Origin: Endomychus coccineus
Lineage: Eukaryota; Arthropoda; Insecta; Coleoptera; Endomychidae
Assembly: GCA_958510875.1 (NCBI GenBank)
Contig: OY294068.1
Location: 28,128,297-28,192,296 of the forward strand
Length of the DNA stretch: 64,000 nucleotides
Direction of reading: 5' to 3'
Shown here: in pieces, positions 1 to 10,194 of the stretch
How the letters are laid out: the number at the start of each line of letters is the position of its first letter
Numbering within the stretch: position 1 is the stretch's first letter
The notes under the pieces: model-generated
Told to the model about the DNA's origin: nothing
Seen by the model: only the letters and a program-made list of their open reading frames with translations
Database searches by the model: none
Made by a program: the position numbers and the translations under genes

Positions 1-112
1 AAGCCGAACTGAGCTATTAGCATGTAGTACCTGCTGACTAAGCCAACCACCCTTCTGTACGCAAGTAGTTGCACAATAACCAATAATAATTGTTTGTTGT
101 ACCCTCTTTGAA

Positions 113-1170
113 TCCAACCTAACCTAACCTTATCTAACCTTTTTTTTTTTTTTTCTGTTGAGAGGAAATGCTTGATGCACACCTTCAGCTTTTATCTATC
201 ACTTCGGGTAGTGCAGGACTCACTCAATGATATTAGAGCATACCTGCTAAAACCTCTCATATCTTCATCCATATCCCGGGACCGTTTATCACATTGCTTC
301 ATGATATGGACTGCGTCTTTCTCTTTGTTTGTCGATGTTATATCGAACTGAGTTTCCTTTGATGTTTAATGTTAATATTTACGTTGATTAAACCTTCGTT
401 TATGTTTATACCGTAATATGGTTGATACCCAATTTTACGGTATTTTCTGTCTTAGTAATTTATCCTCTGTCGATAACTTCCTATATTTCGTTTTTTTACC
501 GATGTTACGGTTTCTGGGGTTTCAGTACTTGATCACGTTATGGGTCTTTCCTGTGTGTATCTGTACCAAAATATTGTTTTTCCACAATATCAAGGTATCT
601 AAGTCTCAGTACTATATCGGTTCGTTGATATGTCCTGTTTGTTTCGTTTTAAACATAATGTTCTGGTTTCTGGGTTTCCACTACTCCATCACGCTATGGA
701 TGTTTCCTGAGGTGTCTCGTTTTGTACCAAAATATTGTTTTTCCCAATATTGAGGTACCTGTGTTTCAGTACTGAATCAGTTTGTCGATTTTTCCTGTGT
801 GTTTCAGTAAGTTATCTATGATGGGATAACTTACTCTTCCGGAACATATGGTTCTCCGTATCAGCCGTAATCTATCCGTCACCCTCTTGTCAGGAACATG
901 TGACTGGGAGTCCCACATTCTATCCGGGGTCTGGTGCCTGTTGGTCCGCGGGAGCATGTCTACTCCTACCCTTGACCCTGCTGGCAACAGGGCCATGAGC
1001 ATTCCCCTATCCGCCACCTAGGGACGCGCCTGGTTGCGGTTTTCAGGCTCCGCGCAAAAGAAGAGGCTCCTGCTTTCCAGGAACCTTATCTAACCTAACC
1101 TAACCAAACCTAACCTAACCTAACGTAACGTAACGTAACCCAACGTAACGTAACCTAACTACTAACCTGA
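113..1170. repeat. Region bracketed by CCTAA (insect telomere-type) tracts
   Basis: Two degenerate CCTAA tracts (about 113-140 and 1,084-1,170) enclose roughly 940 bp of unrecognised sequence. Both share the motif AACCTTATCTAACCT. The second drifts into CGTAA units. CCTAA is the complement of the common insect telomere repeat TTAGG, so these could be interstitial telomere-like repeats or the simple tails of a retroelement. The left tract runs straight into a T-rich stretch, as a retroelement tail might. I recognise no protein domain between them. Confidence 0.5.
511..808. repeat. Two-copy tandem repeat, about 158 bp per unit
   Basis: The stretch starting TTTCTGGGGTTTCAGTACTT at 511 recurs in diverged form at 667. 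Both copies carry TACCAAAATATTGTTTTT (564 and 725), giving offsets of 156-161 bp. The open frame across it reads through the repeat with low-complexity F/Y/S-rich translation and is unlikely to be a gene. Confidence 0.6.
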
Positions 1171-1242
1171 CTTTGTTGATATATAATGCAAATATTGTGA
1201 TCGCGTTAATCTTAACAATCTCATTTCTAAGAATATTATATT

Positions 1243-2045
1243 ATTTCGTCAATCCTTCGTTTGTTCCAGCGATGACCTCATCGTTTAAGCCAAATGTCTT
1301 TCCGTCGAGCCTTTTCTTCAAGTTTGGAAATAGATAAAAATCGCAGGGGGGGGCAAATCTGGAGAATATGGTGGATGACGAACCAATTCGTACCGCAATT
1401 CATGCAATTTAGTCATTGCGACTGCGGACCTATGCGCCGGTGCGTTGTCTTGGTGAAAGAGCACTTTTTTTTTGCCAAATGCGGTTACTTTCGCTTCAAA
1501 TCGGCGTCGAATCGATTCAACAGCTCTGAATAATATAAGCCTGTGATCGTTTTGCCATTTTCATGGTAATCGATATGGACGATACCGTGTGCATTCCAAA
1601 AAACTGTCGCACTTTGTTGGCCGATAAACCGACTTTGACTTTTTTCTGCTTCGATTCGCCAGGACAAGTCTACACTGTTTCGACTGTTTTTTGGTGTTGC
1701 GATGGATCCATGTTTCGTCCACGGTCACGAAACGGGGCAAAAGTCATTCTTATAGCGCTTGAACATCGCCAAACACTCCTTTGAAGTTGTCACACAGTCG
1801 CGCTTGTTGTCAACAGAGAGCAATTGCGGCAGAAGTGGTAGATTGCTTTCTCATATTCAAGAATGTATGCAAAGTGTTCCGTACCCGTTCGGTTGAAATG
1901 CCCATAGCCTCAGCAATCTCGTGCACTTCAATTCACCGATCGTTCAATATCATACCATGAATTTGGTCGATTTCTCGCGTTATAACCTCAATTGGACGAC
2001 CAAAACGTCCGGCGACCTGTTTTATTTTTCAGGGATTTTTCACAT
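1243..2045 (-). pseudogene. Decayed mariner transposase (family 1, copy a)
   Basis: On the minus strand the sequence translates as a broken mariner (Tc1/mariner superfamily) transposase, the cut-and-paste enzyme of these DNA transposons. Recognisable pieces in order are a RPIEV..REIDQIHGM helix-turn-helix linker (about 1,990-1,930), SKECLAMFKR (about 1,780), TWIH around the first catalytic Asp (about 1,715), VFWNAHGIVHIDY (about 1,610), LLNRFDADLKRK (about 1,500) and HQDNAP in frame fragments (about 1,455). Stops and frameshifts interrupt it. The usual catalytic Asp of the WDAHG motif is Asn here, so it is inactive. I cannot find its terminal inverted repeats, so both ends appear truncated. 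The same family recurs at 25,118, 28,531 and 57,509. Confidence 0.85.
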
Positions 2046-2340
2046 TGCCCTCATATTACATTCCACAGCGATACCTGATACAGTATTAAAGACTGAATGC
2101 TTTCTTTTGTGTATGATGAATTTTCTAAGGAATTTCATATTGATTTTATTTTTGAATGACATTTTGGTCAGTAGTGTTATTTTCAATTTACTTACATGAC
2201 AAGATTTTGTTGGTGCCTTTGAATTAAGATTAAATTCAGTTTGCTAAATAAATCCCTTTGTTATTTTTTCTTCAATTCAATAAAGCGACAGAAGAAAACT
2301 TCTTCTACTACGGATATAATATAATATATTAAGAGATATA

Positions 2341-3267
2341 CGAGGTCTGGCTATTAAATAACGAGACTGCTTATGAAAAATAGTTTTATTTTAAAAATTA
2401 TTCTACATCGAATGCTCCCCTTAAATGTACTCCCATCCCCTTGCCACACACTGTTCCATTCGTTTTCTCCATTGGTCAAAGCAATGCTGGAAGTCTTCTT
2501 TTGTAAGAGCATTTAGGAGCTCCGCCGATTTTCGCTTCACCTCTTTCATCGACTCGAACCGGGTTCCTTTTAAGGCAGACTTGATTTTCGGAAACAGGAA
2601 AAAGTCACAGGGTGCTAAATCAGACGAGTGCGGTGCGTGTTCGAGCACTGGAGTGCCTCTAGTGGCTAAATAACGCGTCACAGACAGCTGATTAGGGGCA
2701 GGTGCGTTGTTGTAGTTGAGACCAACTTCGCACAAACTTTCTTCATGTTCAACTCATGTAAAATGTTTCTGACAGTTTCTTTATCGGCAGTCTCAGCAAT
2801 CATCCGAATGCTCATACGACGATCTCCGCGAACAATTTAATTGGTTTTGGTCACTGTTTGCGGAGTTGAAACAAAGACAGGTCGACCTGGACTTTGATCA
2901 TCTTCGGTGCTCTATCGGCCTTCAGAAAACCGTTTATACCATTCGAAAACACGCACACGAGATAGAGAATTCTCACCATAGGCCTCTTTCAACAACTTAT
3001 AGCACTCAGTCGGAGTTTCTTTTAATTTAACGAGAAATTTCACATTGATCCGTTGCTCGTGTTTTTCTTCACACATTGTTATTGGCACGAAAAAAAACAC
3101 GTTCGTTTCTAACCTCTATAGAAAAAATACTACTGCAGCGACAAAAACGTGTTTTCGTACTGGAATAGTAGACACTTCCAGCTATCCAACGCCGCATTCC
3201 TTTACCCCCCTATTCCTCTAGGACGTCTTCTGGGCGCGTAGTCTCGTTATTTAATAGCCAGACCTCG
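2341..3267 (-). mobile_element. Internally deleted mariner element with intact TIRs and TA duplication (family 2)
   Basis: Perfect 28-bp terminal inverted repeats (2,341-2,368 and 3,240-3,267; outermost bases CGAGGTCTGGCTATTAAATA) are flanked by TA on both sides (2,339-2,340 and 3,268-3,269). That is the exact TA target duplication expected of mariner. At 927 bp the element is shorter than the roughly 1.3-kb full length. The internal loss removes the middle of the transposase. Matching TIRs suggest a fairly recent insertion that would need transposase supplied in trans. It differs in TIR and coding sequence from the other mariner family in the window. Confidence 0.93.
2421..3100 (-). pseudogene. 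Mariner transposase remnant, N- and C-terminal parts
   Basis: The minus-strand reading begins near 3,075 with an N-terminal DNA-binding helix-turn-helix (QRINVKFLVKLKETPTECYK, then VFEWYKRFSEGR). It continues in broken frames through GRP.FVSTPQTVTK and RMSIRMIAETADKETVRNIL. It then jumps directly to NNAPAPNQLSVTRYL at about 2,720, followed by LAPCDFFLFPKIKSALKG and WRKRMEQCVARGWEYI. The stretch carrying the first catalytic Asp (DETW) and the DAHG-type Asp is missing. SSDLAPCDFFLFP, the third catalytic motif, is present. Not functional. Confidence 0.85.
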
Positions 3268-4800
3268 TACATCAAATTTTCCAAATTATAAAGATAACTT
3301 AGATTTTAACAAAGGGCTAATTTATGTATATTCAACTTTTACCGATACAAGATCAACTTCCTTGAAATTTACTTTTCAGAGTCTAATTGGCATTTTACTC
3401 TGAAATTCTAACAATTCAAATCGTGAAATACATCTCTAGATTTCGGCGAAATTCGTTCTCCCTTTCCTGTTCCGGACGATGTGCTAGTGTGCTCGGTCCT
3501 CATCGATCAGGCTTCGATAAATTCGATTGCGAATCTCCCCAACCAACTGAAATATCCAATATAATTAAGTTTCCGGTCGAGCAACTATCGGTATTTTTAA
3601 CCGTCTCCTGTTCTTTGCATTAGAATTTACCCCGAACCCCGTTTGATGAATAAATTCAAATAATGGAATTCTTACGCCATTGTAATTTCTGATATGTACT
3701 GTCATTATTATTTAGTACAGGTTTCGTTTCACGATTATTATTAAATACGTCGTGGTGGACAATTCGTTTAGCAACGAAATATCTCAGTTTCGAACTGAAG
3801 AAAAGTGGAGTAATTATTTTCAGGTGCGGCGATCATTTACTGGAATGTATACAGATTGAGTTTTACGAATCGCTGTATACGAGTCTCGTGAGTTGAAACG
3901 GGCCAGACCAATACCCTCTATTATAGTTAAGAAGTAAGAGGGTATTGGCCAGACGCGTTGCATTGCTCAATATGATGGACAAGTAAAACGGTCTAATAAG
4001 GTAGAACCTGCTTTTGTAATTTAGCGTTAATGATGATATTATTTCCAATTTCCTAACAAGAATTCCCACCATAATACCATTTTCTCATTTTTATCTTTTC
4101 TTTTAGTCCTAGTACCATCTTTAGAAGATGAGTTATGCTTACCACAAACGCTTCAAGTAAAATAAATCAATCTAATCCATATCCATCTAGTTATCGCTGG
4201 GTAGCCTTGAATTAGGAACTAGCCAATCAAAATACCTATTTTTTTTTAAATACTGTTAGCCCCTTTTCGGTTGTGCATTCTCTTTAAAACCACTTCTCAG
4301 TCTTATAGCTCTATCTATTGAATTTATAATCACATTTTTCTTGTATTTTTCGGTATATCAGAATTTTAATTGCTATATCTGCCTGATGAAGTAGGTTTTG
4401 TATACCTACTATTTAGTCAGAATTATGCCATCATTTGTTTTTCGCACTAAATTGATTCCATCTTTATTTCAATTGTGAATTGTAATTAATTGTGAGGGGA
4501 ATTGAAACAACTGAAATATTTATCACATATGTCTATTGTGATGATAACAATAACATCAACATCGTTATATACTAATCTAATTCAGGTATTATTTTTCCAA
4601 CAAGGAATTCCATGACAATTACTATTATACTCGAGATTGAAGAACCCATTGCACAGCTGTCTAGTTCTTCATAACAATCATCTTTATATTGTAAAAAAAT
4701 TGTTGTGATTGTATATTCTATAGCTAAATTCGTTAAAATTCAAAAAATCGATGGTAGAACCCGTTACTCTATGGTAATTTATCATTATGATTGAATGAAT
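3268..4800. other. Non-coding AT-rich interval
   Basis: No gene recognised. It contains a short hairpin at about 3,901-3,956 (CCAATACCCTCT and its perfect complement AGAGGGTATTGG around an 18-base loop). It also has a possible decayed hammerhead-like stem-loop at 4,383-4,415: CTGATGA followed by AGTAGG pairing CCTACT, but without the required GAA. Otherwise I see nothing. Confidence 0.4.
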
Positions 4801-5151
4801 GAACAATTACTTTGTTTTTATACCACTTTTAATAATAACATGAAAACGCTATCCCGTGAAAATACAATGTGAAATGAGGAATAGTTTGTGTATTAGGATA
4901 ATTAATATTTAATCATTAAATAATAATTATCCTAATGCAGTATTTTCCATGGATCTACCTACTTTGGAATTTCCGATGATCCCTTACTTACTCTCATTAG
5001 CCCTTGTACTTTGGTTCCTATTTATACTTGAAATGTTTATTGTTTACTTTATAATTTTGTATCTGTTTGATAATGCCACTTCGGTGTTGAAACTATAATA
5101 GTAACGTTTTCATGTTATTATCAAAAGTGGTATAAAACAAAGTAATTATTC
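4801..5151. mobile_element. MITE, 351 bp with about 48-bp TIRs and a central palindrome
   Basis: Bases 4,801-4,849 reappear inverted at about 5,103-5,151 with only a few differences; the shared core is ATAACATGAAAACG. There is no coding capacity, so this fits a miniature inverted-repeat element. A second, inner palindrome (4,892-4,913 paired with 4,915-4,936, outer bases ATTAGGATAATT) sits inside. I could not identify a clear target duplication, so the superfamily is unknown. Confidence 0.75.
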
Positions 5152-6429
5152 TTTTATTTAATCATAACGTTAAACATTCATTTATAGGTAAATTTGTGTA
5201 TAATTTTATTCATTCTATTCATTTTTAATTGAACAGAATCAGCTATTAAATGAAGAAAATCTGGTATAAACTTAAATAACATAATAATTAAAAATTTCAT
5301 TTTCACTAATTATTGAATACATTGAATACGATTACTTTCACTAACACCATACGCTTCTTCAAATAGATATTACAAAATGTTTTAAATGAGTGAAAATCAA
5401 ATTTTTAATTTTTATTTTAATAAACTTTATTCTAAATTCTTTGTTTGATGATTGTGTTATATTGAAAATAGAAAGAAGTCGTATTTACATTCCAAGTGAA
5501 AAAAATATTTGAGAAATCGTATAAGTATATACCAACTTTACAATCATTGAAGTTGTACCCATCTAAAAATAACTGTTGCTTTTTCATTTCGTTCATATTC
5601 AAAGATGTGGCGTTTATTATTAGAACGACAGAATACAAAGCATTGACCAGGGATGAAATTTGATAACATGAAGTCGACGTACATTACCCCACTTCGATAT
5701 TTCCATCCATTGAGTTAGCGGAGAATAGTATACATATTCATATAATTGTAATCGCATCATGCATGTGTCATTTGAGCAGTGTAACTACATTTCCTGGGCA
5801 TTGTCAGCGGGTTATAGCGACCCTTCTGCTCTCGCAACTTAATAATTCTCCCTCAACTTTTAATGCATCATCATTCCACCCATGCAAATATTATGCACAC
5901 TTCAACAACACATATTAAAAAATTAGATTGATTAAAGTTGTATCAGATTTCATCATGAAAATAGTAATTTCCTTCTTATCTGCTAATCTCATTTTCCATT
6001 AACTTTAAACTTGATCGATAAGAAAATTTGAACATAGATTCAACAGACATTATCTCAAATTTACTAGGTACAATTTATATCTATATTATCTATGTATGCA
6101 AGGTTAGTTGAATAATTTATAAATAAACACTTCCCTAGCTTATATCTCGATAGATATTGACTAACAAAGAATGAATGTGCTATTGAAAAAGTTATGTACA
6201 TACGCATCACGTGACTTCACAAAAAGGAGTAGAAACAATCAGTTCACTCCACGGTCGTATACACAGGTCTGGAAACTCGAGGTTGTTTCCTATATGAGCA
6301 ATGAGTCTACTACGCGTCGACTTTCGCGTAGTACCAAAAGACGCCACGTAGGGGAATCATAAAAGGCGTCACGTAAGAGTATCATCTTGATCTCTATGAA
6401 GAGTATTCTGTGACAAGTGTCAGTTGACT
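5152..6429. other. Non-coding interval
   Basis: No gene recognised. A 9-bp perfect hairpin (TACTACGCG at 6,308-6,316 with CGCGTAGTA at 6,325-6,333) lies just upstream of the dispersed repeat at 6,430. Bases 5,740-5,900 are slightly less AT-rich, with short ATGCAT/ATGCAAAT-like motifs. I cannot assign a role. Confidence 0.3.
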
Positions 6430-7115
6430 TGTAAACACAATTTTATACGAAAGTTTTAACGTATAGATCTCGATAGCGCTTCCGGCTCCGGAATTTTCAC
6501 GTGGCTTATCGAAATTAGAAGGTTCGAATTGTATAAAAACACAATTGCATGAACGAAAGACGTCCTATGTAATTAGCTACGAACGTAATCATTTTGACAT
6601 ATGCCTCGAGGAGCTCGCTACGCGTCAGTTAGAGTGTATACTTTTTACCTCGATCTTGCTAATTCGGGGCCGTTTTATGCCCCGTGCGGCCGGAGCCAGT
6701 TGTAATAAAGTGTTTTCGGCTATAGGCCGCTAGCTTTTACCCGCATTGAGTATATTTTAGTAGGTAGAAAATTCCCTTTGGTACATCGCACGTCAGACGC
6801 TAGTAGCTGACAGCTGAGAATACTTCAAACTGTTTTAATTGAATTTTCCTATTTAATCGCCATTTTTGGCCCGAGACTATGCTATTTAGTTGGCCCCGTT
6901 CATAAACTAACGACATGGAGCGAAAACCGCATGCGAAAAGTCCTCGTTAAGACGTTCTATGTACTGTAAATTTGCACTTTTCTAACTCGCGAGCTACGCG
7001 CTCCTCACGTGAACGTCATTCGATTTATCGAAAATTAACCAATTCAAAACAGTTTTCGACCTAGTTTGGGGCTATCACGATCTTTTAAAAGGTTCAAAGT
7101 TAACATTTCGACAAT
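6430..7115 (+). repeat. Dispersed repeat module, copy A (about 690 bp)
   Basis: This is the longest of three related copies; the others are 23,655-24,240 (+) and 19,225-19,500 (-). Shared landmarks are TTTTCACGTGGC, ATCGAAATTAGAAGGTTCG, GACGTCCTATGTAATTAGCT, CATTTTGACATATGCCTC, GGCCGCTAGCTTTTACCC and TCACGTGAACGTCATTCGAT. It is richer in G+C than its surroundings and has no convincing protein. This copy has a segment around 6,640-6,695 (ATTCGGGGCCGTTTTATGCC) that copy B lacks. It is a non-autonomous repeat of unknown class. Confidence 0.75.
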
Positions 7116-7299
7116 TTTAAGCTATGCTTAAATGGTGCAAATGGGCAGTAGTAACACTGCTTGCGATTCCGGAAAGAAATCGTTCTACACCCCCTCTTGA
7201 TCCAAGCGCCAGCTGGTGGCTGAGCGAGGGACTACGAGTTTCACGACGCTTAAGCTGTATGTATGACCGTGGTTCACTCTTAAACTATTGTCATAGACT

Positions 7300-7735
7300 A
7301 CACTAAGGTACACTCTATGTTCTGGATCAATTAATTCTTTCCAAACCTACTGACTTAGTTTTTATATTATCCGATAGATGATACTACATTATACACTACC
7401 TTCTAAAAGATGAAGAAAACTGTATAAAATTATCAGTTCTTTCCAAATCTACAGGCTTAGCTCTGGTGTTCTCCGATAGATGACACTACAGTATATACTA
7501 TGTTCTATAAGGAGAAGAAAATGGATTCAAGTTATCAGTTTATTTTCACACCTACTGACTTAGTTTTGCTATTATCCGATAGATGACACTACAATGTAAC
7601 AAAAACGGTTTTATATTATCAGCTCTTTCCAAACCTACTAATTTAGTTTTAATATTATATAGATGATACTTCATTATATACTATGTTTTAAGAGAAGAAG
7701 AAAACTTTTTCAAATTATCGGTTGTATCCTTAGAG
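7300..7735. repeat. Tandem repeat, about 102-bp unit, four copies
   Basis: The motif TTCCAAACCTACTGACTTAG followed by ATTATCCGATAGATGA recurs at about 7,336, 7,437, 7,539 and 7,623. Spacings are 101, 102 and 84 bp; the last interval is shortened. Each unit also carries TATATACTATGTTCT and an AGAAGAAAA run. Diverged minisatellite, no coding sense. Confidence 0.75.
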
Positions 7736-8700
7736 GTAAAAGTTCCATATTCCGTAAGCGTCAATGTTAAATAGTTATGAGCATAAAATATGGAAGAATT
7801 ATATAAAACTCAAGTAGAGGGCCAACTACACCTTAGTTTTTCCCCGTTCACCGCATAGCATGACGCTAGGGGAAATATAGACGAGGAAAAACGTATAGAG
7901 AAACCTGTTTCAACTGTTTCGACATTATGCTTGTTATATCTATTTGAATATTACCTCTATGGTTGAATTACCATACCTGGTCGTGCTTTCTCTTAGAGAA
8001 GTGACATAGAATGGTCACCGAGTTCTTCCGATCTAACCCCATTATATTTTTTTCCATGGGCTATTTGAAGGGAAGGTAACATTGCTAAAATAATGGTATT
8101 ATATTTCAAACGGCTAGGCATGTCCTTAATAATAGTAATTAAATCATCAGATGGAATTGCTTCGTCTTAGAAGACCCCTCCAATCTACTTTTAAAGTCCA
8201 CCTCCTTCTCATCTATGGTCCGCAATAGTATCTGAAGATTGTAGATTTCTGGAATCTGATGTAAAATATATTATATTATTTTACTTTTCGCGGCAAAGTC
8301 GGAAGAGTATATTGCATTTACTCATGAAGCAAAATTCCTGCACCAGTAGCATTTTTCATCGAATTTTAAGCTGTCTGTTTGTTCGTCACGAAATCTTGTA
8401 CACACGATAACACAAAAACGAAAGCTGCTATCATATTCAAATTTTGACAAAAAATCATTTGCTGTTCGGTGACAAACCCTATTGTTAGTTAGAGATATCG
8501 TGTAATAAAGACACCCTCTTCTAAAGGGTTAAAAGCTCAAGAAAATCATAACTCGCAAAGCATACATTGAATCGATTCAAAACTTTCACAGTAAATTTAA
8601 ATTAATTTAAAAGTTCCTCCTTAAGCTCAAAAAATCGTTCAATAAGAACAACAAAAACAATTATTGGAGTAAACTTAAATTTACACCGTACAAATAACAA
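7736..8700. other. Non-coding interval
   Basis: No gene or recognisable element. A weak inverted pair (GTTTTTCCCCGTT near 7,837 and GACGAGGAAAAAC near 7,882) could be a small MITE arm. Nothing else is visible. Confidence 0.3.
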
Positions 8701-8705
8701 CAAAA

Positions 8706-8773
8706 CGCTTATGTGGTCTAGCGATTGGGATATCGGAATACTCAGTAGACTCGGGTTCGACTCGGAGCAGCAG
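8706..8773 (+). repeat. tRNA-derived sequence (tRNA pseudogene or SINE head)
   Basis: An internal RNA polymerase III promoter pattern is present: an A-box-like TGGTCTAGCGATTGG at 8,713-8,727 and a near-perfect B box GGGTTCGACTC at 8,753-8,763, at tRNA-like spacing. The order GGTCTAGCG..GGATATC..GGGTTCGA resembles tRNA-Glu/Asp genes. The anticodon arm does not fold into a proper stem and loop, and the acceptor ends do not pair, so it is not a working tRNA. Downstream AT-rich sequence may be the body of a SINE; no second copy is seen here. Confidence 0.6.
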
Positions 8774-8828
8774 AAAATTAGTTTTTGTACATTTTCTTAA
8801 AAACATTATTAATTTGAATATTATTTAG

Positions 8829-8877
8829 TTGTGTGAAGATAATGAAATAAATAATTTATTGTATTATCTTTACACAA
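8829..8877. repeat. Hairpin with 24-base arms
   Basis: Bases 8,829-8,852 (starting TTGTGTGAAGATAATG) are complementary to 8,854-8,877 with about three mismatches, giving an almost loopless hairpin. It lies 55 bp past the tRNA-like sequence and could be part of that element's tail. Confidence 0.6.
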
Positions 8878-8879
8878 AT

Positions 8880-10190
8880 TAGAAGAGTATCTTATAGAAT
8901 TGGAAACAATTTAATATAAGAAATGTGTAACTGCTTGGAGATAGATACATTTTTATTTTGATCTCACCCCCCAGAAAGTCATTCAATTCTCAATACACAG
9001 ACTATTTAATTGTCGACTCTTCAATTGCCTTACTTCACTTGTCATTTACTGAATTTTATTTTATGAAAAAAATATCCTCCTTTTTGTGGAACTATATTTG
9101 GAATGTTTTTGCTTATGTGGAGTTTCGATGGTTACGAAGAGTTGTGATTTATGCGCTTGTATAGATGAATATTATGTTTGTCTATCAATGAATTGATCTT
9201 AATATTACAAGTTAACATATGGATGTAAATTATCACACAATCAAATGAAATTTCATCTTGTTAGATGGAATATTCATTGAACACCATACAACTACAGTTC
9301 AGTTGTTTTATCTTGGATTGTGGGTAATGTTCAATGTAGATTCGACGATTCTATGTTGAAGCTAATTAAGCTTTTTCCCGCACGATTGAAATATATTCGG
9401 ATTTTCTAAGTATGTTAAATATACCTTAAGTTGTAAGTTTAGTTCAGTACAATAAAGCAAGCTTTGCAAATATGCAGGGAAGGGCTTTAGAGAAACCCAG
9501 CACGCCACCGGGCTTTAATTATAGAGAAACGAGTGCCCCTTTAATGCGGCATATCTCGTGTGCGCGATTAAGGGCCTGTCAAAAACAGAGAAACTCATTT
9601 TTTCGCATTCGTTCTTTAATTCCTTTTTTATCAGCTAAGCGGCATTCATCTACTATCCTCACCCACTTCCCCCGTTTTTTTTTGTCCTGTCGAGAATGCA
9701 GATTTTTTGATTAAATGTTTTCGCATCGAGGCTTGTCTCTACTGACAAATATTCGGCTAGTTTGAGAATTTAATGAAATGCGAGAGCTCGATCGGAATTT
9801 ATACATAACCGTCGCGTCGTTCAAGTTTCAAGGGAAGTTATCAGTTATTTCTTGTGTGTGTGTGATATTGATTCTTTGTGAATTACAGTTGAGAAACTTT
9901 TAAATCATCACACTATTGTGGCGATAAACATTTCCGGTTCTTTCACGAGAATGTTTTCTAACATATAGGATGATCCTAGAGTCCTACATAATGTAGGATA
10001 ATATAGTCTTCACCACGGTGATTATTGAAACACTCAGATATGTGGACTGGTTTCAATGCTTATCCGTTTTTCCGTGGCATCTTCCTTTATTTAATGTTTC
10101 CTCAAATAGTAACCTATGTTCAATTATTACTCCTCATTTTACTAGGTAAAATCCATATCGATATAGAATCAGGCAAAATAAATCAAAAGA
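8880..10190. other. Non-coding interval with a GC-richer block
   Basis: No gene recognised. Bases about 9,475-9,620 are notably less AT-rich than their surroundings (for example CACGCCACCGGGCTTTAATT) and could be a conserved regulatory block. An open frame there has no recognisable domain and no splice or start context that I trust. A 17-bp palindrome (TCCTACATAATGTAGGA) lies at 9,982-9,998. Confidence 0.3.
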
Positions 10191-10194
10191 CGAA

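Noticed and set aside
418..753. 111-codon open frame
   Set aside because: It spans a tandem duplication and its composition is low-complexity.
8130..8160. CTGATGA on the minus strand near 8,145 as a hammerhead
   Set aside because: No stem II or GAA follows.
8706..8773. Functional tRNA gene
   Set aside because: The anticodon and acceptor stems do not form; only promoter-box similarity remains.
9472..9714. 80-codon open frame in a GC-richer block
   Set aside because: No recognisable domain, and the block is better viewed as non-coding of unknown role.
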